NCBI GenBank assembly: GCA_028711795.1
Contig: JAQTRN010000049.1
Span: 1 to 7,164, forward strand
Reading direction: 5' to 3'
Source: Dehalococcoidales bacterium
GTDB taxonomy: Bacteria > Chloroflexota > Dehalococcoidia > Dehalococcoidales > JAQTRN01
Length of the DNA stretch: 7,164 nucleotides
In this document: piece after piece, positions 1-5,363 of the stretch
How the letters are laid out: each line of letters starts with the position of its first letter
How positions within the stretch are numbered: the first letter of the stretch is position 1
Translations under genes and position numbers: made by a program
Notes under the pieces: model-generated
Databases searched by the model: none
What the model was told of the DNA's origin: nothing
What the model saw: the letters and a program-made list of their open reading frames with translations, nothing else

Positions 1-1
1 A

Positions 2-43
2 GACAAAATGGGCTGGGACCATTTTACCGGAATGGCTAGCTGA
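2..43 (+). CDS. thiL: C-terminal end of probable thiamine-monophosphate kinase (partial)
   Basis: Only the last 13 codons are inside the window, ending in a TGA at 41-43. The readable residues are DKMGWDHFTGMAS, and the aromatic-D-H-F stretch resembles the C-terminus of many ThiL proteins, which phosphorylate thiamine monophosphate to the diphosphate. Context supports this: in Bacillus and many other bacteria thiL lies directly before tsaE and tsaB, and here the frame stops 6 nt before tsaE. The fragment is too short to prove identity, so an unrelated upstream gene remains possible. Confidence 0.45.
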   Translation, partial: DKMGWDHFTGMAS

Positions 44-49
44 ACAGAC

Positions 50-544
50 ATGAATGGTCTTGAGTTGATCAGCCAGAGCCCCGAGCAGCACCAGCAATTT
101 GGCATTCGCCTGGGGGAACTGGCCCAGGCAGGGGATATCTTCCTTTTAATTGGCACACTGGGAGCCGGTAAGACTTGCCTTACCCAGGGGATTGCCTGGG
201 GGCTCGGCATCAAGGAATACGCCATGAGTCCTTCCTTTACTATTGCACGGGAGCTCTATGGCCGGTTACCGCTGTACCACATTGACCTGTACCGCCTGGA
301 AAACTTGCCGGAGATTGAAGACCTGGGACTGGACGATTATCTATACGGACACGGCGTTTGCGTTATTGAATGGGCAGAGAAAGGGCTAAGTATCCTGCCG
401 CCAGAGCATTTGATGATTAAAATCAGCTACTTGAGTAATACCGGGCGGCGATTTGAACTGATCCCCTTCGGGCAACGATACGTCAACTTAATCCGGCAGT
501 TCCGGGATTCCTTACTTCCCCTGCAGAAAGAGACCGGAAGCTAA
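50..544 (+). CDS. tsaE: tRNA t6A biosynthesis ATPase TsaE
   Basis: This 164-residue protein has the usual length of TsaE, the P-loop ATPase that works with TsaB and TsaD to transfer threonylcarbamoyl to A37 of ANN-decoding tRNAs in the cytoplasm. Visible signatures are a Walker A loop GTLGAGKT (residues 35-42), the SPSFT switch-like motif (60-64), HIDLYR (77-82) with the conserved Asp79, and the IEW motif (106-108) with Glu107. The second P-loop residue is Thr where many TsaE proteins have Asp or Glu. About 35 C-terminal residues after the IEW region are less conserved. The ATG follows the preceding stop by 6 nt with no clear Shine-Dalgarno, so translation may be coupled to the upstream gene. 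The family match from Leu6 onward supports this start. The stop shares one base with the tsaB start. Confidence 0.95.
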   Translation: MNGLELISQSPEQHQQFGIRLGELAQAGDIFLLIGTLGAGKTCLTQGIAWGLGIKEYAMSPSFTIARELYGRLPLYHIDLYRLENLPEIEDLGLDDYLYGHGVCVIEWAEKGLSILPPEHLMIKISYLSNTGRRFELIPFGQRYVNLIRQFRDSLLPLQKETGS

Positions 545-1230
545 TGCAATTAGCCATCGACACTTCAACCGATATCGCGAGTCTGGCGCTGGTAAAAGAT
601 GACCAGTTGATAGCCGAGTTGACCTGGCGCTGCGGACAGAACCACACTATACAACTGCTGCCGAATCTGGAGTATCTGCTGCGTCAGGCCAAACTGGACT
701 TAAGGTCAGTCAATGGCATCATCGTCGCCAGGGGCCCCGGCAGCTTTAATGGCTTGCGTGTTGGCCTCAGTACCGCTAAAGGATTGGCTTTCAGCCTGGG
801 GATACCGGTGGTGGCTGTCAACACTCTGGAAGCTGAAGCTTATCAGCATGCCGAGACCGGCCTACCAATCTGCCCGATATTCAACGCCGGGCGGGGTGAG
901 ATTGCTACTGCCGTTTACCAGGCAAGGGCCGGCGGATGGCAGCAGCTTGTTCCCGAGCACATCACTACCCTTGAGGTATTATGCTCACAAATAACCAGCA
1001 CCACCGTGTTTTGTGGTGAGTTCTCGATGTCTCTGGCCCCGCAGTTGACACAACGTCTGGGACAGCAGGCTATTGTGTCACCACCGGCGACCCAGCTACG
1101 ACGGGCCGGATTCCTGGCCGAACTGGGATTAAAGCGCTTTAAGGCCGGTGATTACGATGAGGCGACTAACCTGCAACCCCGGTACCTCCGGGGGCCGGCG
1201 ATTACCAGACCGAAAGCCACGCTGAAGTAG
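544..1230 (+). CDS. tsaB: tRNA t6A biosynthesis protein TsaB
   Basis: This 228-residue protein matches TsaB (formerly YeaZ), the inactive ASKHA-fold paralogue that dimerises with TsaD and with it forms the scaffold of the t6A-synthesising complex. It has LAIDTS near the N-terminus (3-8), the NHTIQLLP segment (33-40) corresponding to the family's H-S-x-x-L-x-P, GPGSFNGLRVG (64-74) with Asn where Thr is most common, NAGRGE (114-119) in the place of the D-A-R-x-G-E motif, and a C-terminal PRYLRGP (212-218). The ATG overlaps the tsaE stop in TAATG, and GGAAG lies 3 nt before it, a layout typical of translational coupling. Neither rimI nor tsaD follows, unlike the Bacillus arrangement, so TsaD must be encoded elsewhere. 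Confidence 0.95.
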   Translation: MQLAIDTSTDIASLALVKDDQLIAELTWRCGQNHTIQLLPNLEYLLRQAKLDLRSVNGIIVARGPGSFNGLRVGLSTAKGLAFSLGIPVVAVNTLEAEAYQHAETGLPICPIFNAGRGEIATAVYQARAGGWQQLVPEHITTLEVLCSQITSTTVFCGEFSMSLAPQLTQRLGQQAIVSPPATQLRRAGFLAELGLKRFKAGDYDEATNLQPRYLRGPAITRPKATLK

Positions 1231-1233
1231 AAA

Positions 1234-1962
1234 ATGATGACGGATAAGATGGCAGCCAGCCGCCCGCCGGGAGTCAACGATTCCCAACCAATAGCCGTCA
1301 TCTGGGATATGGACGGAGTGATCGCTGATACCGCGGCTTTCCATTTCCGAGCCTGGCAACACATCTTCCGCCAACGGGACACCGCCTTTACCGAGGACGA
1401 TTTCCAGAGTTACTTCGGCCAGAGAGATGATACCATCGTCAGTAGAGTCTTGGGGGACAGACTATCCCGGCAGGAAGTGGAGGCTATCGCCCAGGATAAG
1501 GAGGCCTACTTTCGCCAGATAATCAGACAGAACGTCAAATCCTTTCCCGGATCTATCAAACTAATCAAAGCACTCAAAGAGCAGGGCTTCCGTCAGGCTT
1601 TAGCCTCATCAGCCCCGGCGGAGAACATAGCACTGATAACCAGTAGCCTGGGGGTAACCAACTGCTTCGATGCCATCGTCTCGGGTAGAGAAGTAAAAGA
1701 GAGTAAACCAAGCCCTCAGGTCTTCCTGCTAGCCGCCCAAAAGCTAGGAGTCGGAGTGGAGAAATGCCTCGTTATCGAAGACTCTGTTGTCGGGGCCACA
1801 GCCGCCAAAGCTGCCGGAATGTACTGTCTGGCGGTAACTAATACCCACCCCAGGGACAGACTGTCCCGGGCTGACTTCATCATCGATAGCCTCGGGAAGA
1901 TAACTCCAGCCGATATCAAGCAAAAAATCATCAGCCAACAGAGCAAACCAGTATCTGCGTAA
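1234..1962 (+). CDS. HAD-superfamily (subfamily IA) phosphatase / beta-phosphoglucomutase-like
   Basis: This 242-residue HAD enzyme contains every core motif: DMDGVIADT with nucleophile Asp25 and acid/base Asp27, Ser125/Ser126 in ASSAP (motif II), Lys158 in ESKPSPQVF (motif III), and Glu182-Asp183 in IEDS (motif IV). The cap-side segment DTAAFHFRAW (32-41) closely resembles that of Lactococcus beta-phosphoglucomutase. His37, Trp41 and Arg64 fall where that enzyme has its hinge His20, Trp24 and phosphate-binding Arg49. This points to a sugar-phosphate mutase or a related sugar phosphatase, but the substrate cannot be read from the sequence. The gene starts 3 nt after tsaB. A second ATG follows at once and another lies at 1249. 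Conservation begins only around Ile20, so the first ~17 residues may be untranslated or a loose tail. No strong Shine-Dalgarno is visible. Confidence 0.9.
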   Translation: MMTDKMAASRPPGVNDSQPIAVIWDMDGVIADTAAFHFRAWQHIFRQRDTAFTEDDFQSYFGQRDDTIVSRVLGDRLSRQEVEAIAQDKEAYFRQIIRQNVKSFPGSIKLIKALKEQGFRQALASSAPAENIALITSSLGVTNCFDAIVSGREVKESKPSPQVFLLAAQKLGVGVEKCLVIEDSVVGATAAKAAGMYCLAVTNTHPRDRLSRADFIIDSLGKITPADIKQKIISQQSKPVSA

Positions 1963-1974
1963 TACAAACCAATG

Positions 1975-1983
1975 AGAAGGGAG
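1975..1983 (+). promoter_or_regulatory. Shine-Dalgarno that fixes the ndk start
   Basis: AGAAGGGAG lies 9 nt before the ATG at 1993. An in-frame ATG at 1972 would add seven residues but overlaps this purine run and has no ribosome binding site of its own, so 1993 is the better start. Confidence 0.75.
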
Positions 1984-1992
1984 AACTATATT

Positions 1993-2412
1993 ATGGAAAG
2001 GTCTTTAATTCTGGTAAAACCGGATGCGACGCAAAGGAGCCTAACGGGTGAGATTATTAGCCGTCTTGAAAAACAAGGACTCCGACTGGTGGCCATCAAA
2101 ATGCTTCATCTCGATAAAGGACTGGCCCAACGACATTACGCTGTCCATCGGGGGAAGCCGTTCTTCAATAACCTGGTGGACTATATCAGCTCTGGACCAA
2201 TAGTGGTCGCGGTCTTCGAGGGAGAGGGGGTCATAGCCTTAATCAGGAAGACCATGGGGTCTACCGATCCTGCCAAAGCCGAGGCCGGCACCATCCGTGG
2301 AGACCTGGGACTGGATATTGAGCGTAACACAGTCCACGGCTCGGATTCGACCGAGACAGCCACCCAGGAAATCAAATTATTCTTCGCTCCGGACGAAATA
2401 TTCAGTCCCTGA
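1993..2412 (+). CDS. ndk: Nucleoside diphosphate kinase
   Basis: This 139-residue protein has the typical length of bacterial Ndk, which transfers the gamma-phosphate of ATP to nucleoside diphosphates through a phosphohistidine and so balances NTP and dNTP pools. Visible are the N-terminal LVKPDATQR (7-15) with the nucleotide-contacting Lys9, Tyr49 in the RHYAVHRGKPFF region, the G-S-T-D-P segment (89-93), RGDLGLD (102-108), and the catalytic NTVHGSDS (112-119) with phosphorylated His115. The start at 1993 was chosen over the in-frame ATG at 1972 because of the Shine-Dalgarno between them and because family members begin just before the R-S-L-I-L-V-K-P strand. It is last in the thiL-tsaE-tsaB-HAD run, 30 nt after the HAD gene, and converges on rsfS with 12 nt between stop codons. 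Confidence 0.98.
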   Translation: MERSLILVKPDATQRSLTGEIISRLEKQGLRLVAIKMLHLDKGLAQRHYAVHRGKPFFNNLVDYISSGPIVVAVFEGEGVIALIRKTMGSTDPAKAEAGTIRGDLGLDIERNTVHGSDSTETATQEIKLFFAPDEIFSP

Positions 2413-2424
2413 CCTCGGCCACCT

Positions 2425-2799
2425 TCACTGAATACGGACCAGAGTATTGGCCTGGTGCCACAACTCCTCTAGCTGATAGTGCTGCCGCTCGAGGGGGGTG
2501 AAGACATGAACAATAACATCCCCGAAATCAATGAGGAGCCAGCCAGTATCTGTTTGTCCCTCAATATGGTGGGGCAGCACACCATTCTGTTTCAGGGTAT
2601 GCCCGATTTCCTCACAGATAGTCTTAATTTGTCTCTCGCTCTCGCCGCTACAGATCACGAAGTAATCGGCGAAACTGCAGAGTCCCTGCATGTCTAATAA
2701 AACAATATCCGTAGCCTGTTTGCTACTGGCAATCTCTACTGCCTTACGGGCGACTTCTAACGTCTCCAGACCTGACCTCCGATAGTCCATTATTATCAT
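2425..2799 (-). CDS. rsfS: Ribosomal silencing factor RsfS (Iojap family)
   Basis: This protein of up to 124 residues matches RsfS, which binds ribosomal protein uL14 on the 50S subunit and blocks subunit joining when nutrients are scarce. Family signatures are KQATDIVLLD (27-36), SFADYFVICSG (42-52), the following S-E-R-Q, and the C-terminal GWLLIDFGDVIVHVF (86-100) with RQHYQLEELW (105-114). Two in-frame ATGs compete, at 2799 and 2790. The outer one has a weak GGTGA 11 nt upstream. However, a TATAAT box directly upstream predicts a transcript beginning near 2794, which would include only the inner ATG and make it nearly leaderless. Either gives an intact domain. The gene is not beside nadD, its frequent partner in other bacteria. 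It is divergent from ftsH. Confidence 0.96.
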   Translation of the reverse strand: MIIMDYRRSGLETLEVARKAVEIASSKQATDIVLLDMQGLCSFADYFVICSGESERQIKTICEEIGHTLKQNGVLPHHIEGQTDTGWLLIDFGDVIVHVFTPLERQHYQLEELWHQANTLVRIQ

Positions 2800-2800
2800 A

Positions 2801-2829
2801 ATTATAGCACTTCACCCGGGGGCTATCTA
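2801..2829 (-). promoter_or_regulatory. Candidate sigma-70-type promoter of rsfS
   Basis: On the minus strand a perfect TATAAT occupies 2806-2801, with TAGATA (four of six matches to TTGACA) at 2829-2824, 17 nt away. The predicted transcript start is near 2794, between the two candidate rsfS start codons. The box is five nucleotides from the outer ATG region, so a chance match in AT-rich sequence cannot be excluded. Confidence 0.5.
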
Positions 2830-2856
2830 CTTCGGTATGGTAAAATAATACTGAAA

Positions 2857-2885
2857 GACCACGCGGACACGGTGGTCGCATTTTT
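2857..2885 (+). terminator. Hairpin with T run in the rsfS/ftsH divergent region (terminator or attenuator candidate)
   Basis: GACCAC at 2857-2862 pairs with GTGGTC at 2872-2877. With G2863 bulged, CG at 2864-2865 pairs with CG at 2870-2871 around a GACA loop, giving an 8-bp stem. GCA and five T residues (2881-2885) follow on the plus strand. This is the shape of an intrinsic terminator facing ftsH, yet no plus-strand gene precedes it within about 440 nt. A TGG-TAAAAT sequence (2838-2846) could act as an extended -10 feeding it, in which case it would act as an attenuator or end a very short RNA. It could also be a protein-binding inverted repeat (6-9-6). Confidence 0.35.
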
Positions 2886-2903
2886 CCTATTTGTCGGTAA
2901 TTC

Positions 2904-2912
2904 TGATATAAT
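2904..2912 (+). promoter_or_regulatory. Extended -10 promoter of ftsH
   Basis: TGATATAAT is a perfect TATAAT box (2907-2912) preceded by the TGn extension. The best -35 at 17-nt spacing, TTCCTA (2884-2889), is poor, as is common for extended -10 promoters. Transcription would begin near 2919, giving a leader of about 28 nt with GGAG (2937-2940) 6 nt before the ftsH ATG. Confidence 0.65.
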
Positions 2913-2946
2913 GCAATAGTAGTCTGAAGTAAACATGGAGTAGAGC

Positions 2947-4866
2947 ATGAAATTTAGCTGGAAAAGTGTCATATACATCGCCATCCTGTTGATAGGGATC
3001 GCCGTTTTTTCCCAACTCTTCACCGCCTCCACCCAGCCGACAGAAGTCGGCCTGGAGCAGGTAATTGACATGTCAAAGCAGGGAGAGATAAGAAAGCTGG
3101 TAGTCGATCAGGACACCCTGCTGGTGACAACGAATGATGGCCAGGACTTAAGGGCCTTCATTAATAACCTGAGCTACGTTGACCTGCAGGACCTCGGGCT
3201 TAATCTCACCGGAGTTGACTACGGGTTCCAGCCGTCGGGATTTGACTGGAGCCTGGTATGGAACTTCCTCCCTCTGGTAGTATTTGGCGGGTTGTTGTTC
3301 TTCCTCTTCCGCCGGGCGCAGGGAGTCAATAAACAGGCGATGAACTTCGGTCAGAGCCGGGCCCGTTTGTTCTCAGGTAATACCCCCACTGTCACCTTTG
3401 ACGACGTCGCCGGAGTTGACGAAGCCAAACAGGAACTGCGGGAGGTCGTTGATTTCCTTAAGTCACGCGAGAAGTTTCAGAGCCTGGGGGCGCGTATCCC
3501 CAAGGGAGTCCTGCTAATCGGGCCGCCGGGCACGGGCAAGACACTGCTGGCCCGAGCCGTAGCCGGTGAAGCCGGTGTCCCTTTCTTCTCCATCAGCGCC
3601 AGCGAATTCGTCGAGATGTTTGTTGGCGTCGGCGCTTCCCGGGTCCGCGACCTTTTCGACCAGGCGAAGCGAAATACGCCATGCCTGGTCTTCATTGATG
3701 AAATCGATGCTGTCGGCCGTCACCGCGGCGCCGGTCTGGGCGGGGGACACGATGAGCGAGAACAAACACTCAACCAGATACTGGTAGAAATGGATGGTTT
3801 TGATACCAACACCAGCGTGATCGTCCTGGCGGCCACTAACCGCCCGGATATCCTTGATCCAGCCCTGCTGCGCGCCGGTCGCTTTGACCGCCGCGTCGTC
3901 CTCGATATGCCGGATATTAATGGCCGGGTAGCTATCCTCAAGGTCCATTCCAAGGGTAAACCACTGGATACCAGCGTTAATTTAGAAGTGCTGGCCAAAC
4001 AGACCGCTGGTTTCAGCGGAGCTGACCTGGCTAACCTGGTCAACGAGGCGGCCATCCTGGCTGCCAGGCGCAACAAGAAGACTATCGGGATGGAAGAGCT
4101 CGATGAATCAATTGACCGCGTAATTGCCGGACCGGAGAGAAAGAGTCGACGGATAAGCCCCAAGGAGAAAGAAATTACCGCTTACCATGAGGCCGGTCAT
4201 GCCCTGGTGGCTAAAAAACTACCCAATGCTGACCCGCCACATAAGATATCTATTATTGCACGGGGCACAGCACTTGGCTACACAAAACCACTTCGAGAAG
4301 ATCGCTACATGTGGTCGCGTTCCAAATTCGAAGATGAGTTAGCTGGGTTGCTGGGCGGTAGGGCGGCTGAAGAGCTAACTTTTAATGAGATAACCACCGG
4401 AGCCCAGGATGATATCAAGCGGGCAACTGAGTGGGCCCGCAAGATGGTGACCGACTTTGGGATGAGTGAAAAACTGGGGCCAAGGACCTTCGGCGATAAG
4501 CAGGAACTGATCTTTCTCGGTCGCGAAATATCCGAACAAAAAGACTACGGTGACAAGACGGCCAATCTTATCGATGAAGAGATCAATAAGATCATACATA
4601 ATGCCCATGATACCGCCCGGAGAATCCTCACTGAAAATCATGACCTACTGGTACAACTGGCGGAAAAGCTGATTGCCAAGGAAACACTGGATGGTGATGA
4701 TCTGGATGCCATATTCAGCGAGGTAGAGCCGACGGCACCAGAAACACCAGTCATTCCCGCCGTGACGCCGGCCGAGTCGACAAAAAACAAGACCAAGCCG
4801 GCGGTCAAGGGGAGTCCTCCCATCATCTCCTACCCGAAACAGGCTCCATCACCCGGGCAGCCGTAA
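2947..4866 (+). CDS. ftsH: ATP-dependent zinc metalloprotease FtsH
   Basis: This 639-residue, full-length membrane AAA+ protease is of the kind that extracts and degrades misassembled membrane proteins and some short-lived regulators as a hexamer. In order: first membrane segment (about 7-25), extracytoplasmic domain (about 26-100), second membrane segment (about 102-122), then the AAA+ domain. The AAA+ domain has Walker A GPPGTGKT (192-199), pore-loop FVG (225-227), Walker B FIDEID (249-254), and arginine fingers Arg312 and Arg315 in GRFDRR. The M41 peptidase domain has HEAGH (414-418), with Asp489 in TGAQDDI as the likely third zinc ligand. A proline-rich, Lys/Thr/Pro tail (about 592-639) ends the protein and looks disordered. 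GGAG sits 6 nt before the ATG, and an extended -10 promoter lies upstream. All catalytic residues are present. Confidence 0.99.
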   Translation: MKFSWKSVIYIAILLIGIAVFSQLFTASTQPTEVGLEQVIDMSKQGEIRKLVVDQDTLLVTTNDGQDLRAFINNLSYVDLQDLGLNLTGVDYGFQPSGFDWSLVWNFLPLVVFGGLLFFLFRRAQGVNKQAMNFGQSRARLFSGNTPTVTFDDVAGVDEAKQELREVVDFLKSREKFQSLGARIPKGVLLIGPPGTGKTLLARAVAGEAGVPFFSISASEFVEMFVGVGASRVRDLFDQAKRNTPCLVFIDEIDAVGRHRGAGLGGGHDEREQTLNQILVEMDGFDTNTSVIVLAATNRPDILDPALLRAGRFDRRVVLDMPDINGRVAILKVHSKGKPLDTSVNLEVLAKQTAGFSGADLANLVNEAAILAARRNKKTIGMEELDESIDRVIAGPERKSRRISPKEKEITAYHEAGHALVAKKLPNADPPHKISIIARGTALGYTKPLREDRYMWSRSKFEDELAGLLGGRAAEELTFNEITTGAQDDIKRATEWARKMVTDFGMSEKLGPRTFGDKQELIFLGREISEQKDYGDKTANLIDEEINKIIHNAHDTARRILTENHDLLVQLAEKLIAKETLDGDDLDAIFSEVEPTAPETPVIPAVTPAESTKNKTKPAVKGSPPIISYPKQAPSPGQP

Positions 4867-4904
4867 CCGGTACTTAAGCTAGAGATTATCCGGGATAAGA
4901 CACC

Positions 4905-4910
4905 AAGGGG
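4905..4910 (+). promoter_or_regulatory. Shine-Dalgarno that supports the GTG start of moaE
   Basis: AAGGGG lies 6 nt before GTG at 4917. The nearby ATG at 4912 is in another frame, only 1 nt from this site, and reaches a stop after 19 codons, so GTG is the likely start. Confidence 0.65.
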
Positions 4911-4916
4911 CATGCT

Positions 4917-5333
4917 GTGGTCAAGATTACCCAAAAACCCATCTCCCCAGAAACTATTGTTAATAAAGTAAAGACGGCGAGTAGCGGCTGTGTGGTGACC
5001 TACGTCGGGATGATCCGTGATTCCTCGCGGGGCAAGCCGGTCCGACAGGTGGAATACGAAGACTGGCAGGGTAAAGCTAGAGACGGATTGGCCGAGATAG
5101 CCAACGAAATCATAGGAAAATGGCCGGTCAACAACGTGGCTATTTACCACCGGGTCGGCGTACTCAAGGTGGGAGACATCAATTTTGTAGTAGCTATCGC
5201 CTCGGCCCACCGGGAAGAGGGCTTTGCCGCCTGCCAGTACGCCGTTAATCAATTCAAGAGTAGATTACCGACCCGGAAGACAGAGACCTACCTTGATGGG
5301 AGCGTCTGGAGCGGAGAAGACCACCAGTCCTGA
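4917..5333 (+). CDS. moaE: Molybdopterin synthase catalytic subunit MoaE
   Basis: This 138-residue protein matches MoaE, which with sulfur-carrying MoaD converts cyclic pyranopterin monophosphate to molybdopterin in the cytoplasm. Matching segments are GCVVTYVGMIRD (24-35), the V-E-Y-E strand (45-48), AIYHRVGVLKVGD (75-87), AIASAHREEGF (93-103) with the H-R pair at 98-99, and FKSRLPTRKTE (113-123). Lys114 and Lys121 have the same spacing as the two catalytic lysines of E. coli MoaE (119 and 126). The usual P-x-W-K before the second lysine reads PTRK, so an aromatic residue is replaced by Arg. The GTG start is backed by AAGGGG at 4905. The gene lies 50 nt after ftsH in the same direction with no clear promoter between, so it may be read through from ftsH. 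No other cofactor gene is in view. Confidence 0.95.
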   Translation: MVKITQKPISPETIVNKVKTASSGCVVTYVGMIRDSSRGKPVRQVEYEDWQGKARDGLAEIANEIIGKWPVNNVAIYHRVGVLKVGDINFVVAIASAHREEGFAACQYAVNQFKSRLPTRKTETYLDGSVWSGEDHQS

Positions 5334-5362
5334 CCTGAGGGAAATCCAGCCAGGTTATTTTT
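5331..5362 (+). terminator. Weak intrinsic terminator between moaE and the polyprenyl synthase gene
   Basis: TGACCTG (5331-5337), which begins with the moaE stop, can pair with CAGGTTA (5351-5357) over 7 bp including one G-U pair. The loop is 13 nt and five T residues (5358-5362) follow. Loop length and modest GC content make it weak, but position and T run fit a terminator for moaE just before the convergent gene. Confidence 0.4.
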
Positions 5363-5363
5363 G

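Noticed and set aside
2479..2697. Plus-strand frame of 72 codons opposite rsfS
   Set aside because: It overlaps the conserved RsfS domain. The GGGGG purine run near its start is accidental, reflecting RsfS codons on the other strand.
2801..2880. CIRCE (HrcA) operator ahead of ftsH or rsfS
   Set aside because: TAGCACTT near 2805 resembles half of the site, but no GAGTGCTAA arm follows at the right distance. The 6-9-6 repeat at 2857-2877 has the spacing but not the sequence.
2935..2943. ATG-GAG-TAG minimal reading frame in frame just before ftsH
   Set aside because: Its ATG overlaps the ftsH Shine-Dalgarno GGAG, and it has no binding site of its own.
3514..3948. Long minus-strand frame (144 codons) inside ftsH, with another at 3720-4163
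   Set aside because: It lies wholly opposite the strongly conserved AAA+ region of ftsH, has low-complexity composition and no recognisable motif or ribosome binding site. It is a codon-use shadow.
4912..4971. 19-codon plus-strand ORF starting at ATG 4912, overlapping the moaE start, as a possible leader peptide
   Set aside because: Its ATG is 1 nt from the only Shine-Dalgarno, too close for initiation, and the peptide has no regulatory-looking codon pattern.
4830..5252. Minus-strand frame of 140 codons opposite moaE and the end of ftsH
   Set aside because: moaE is clearly real on the plus strand. The antisense product shows no family features.
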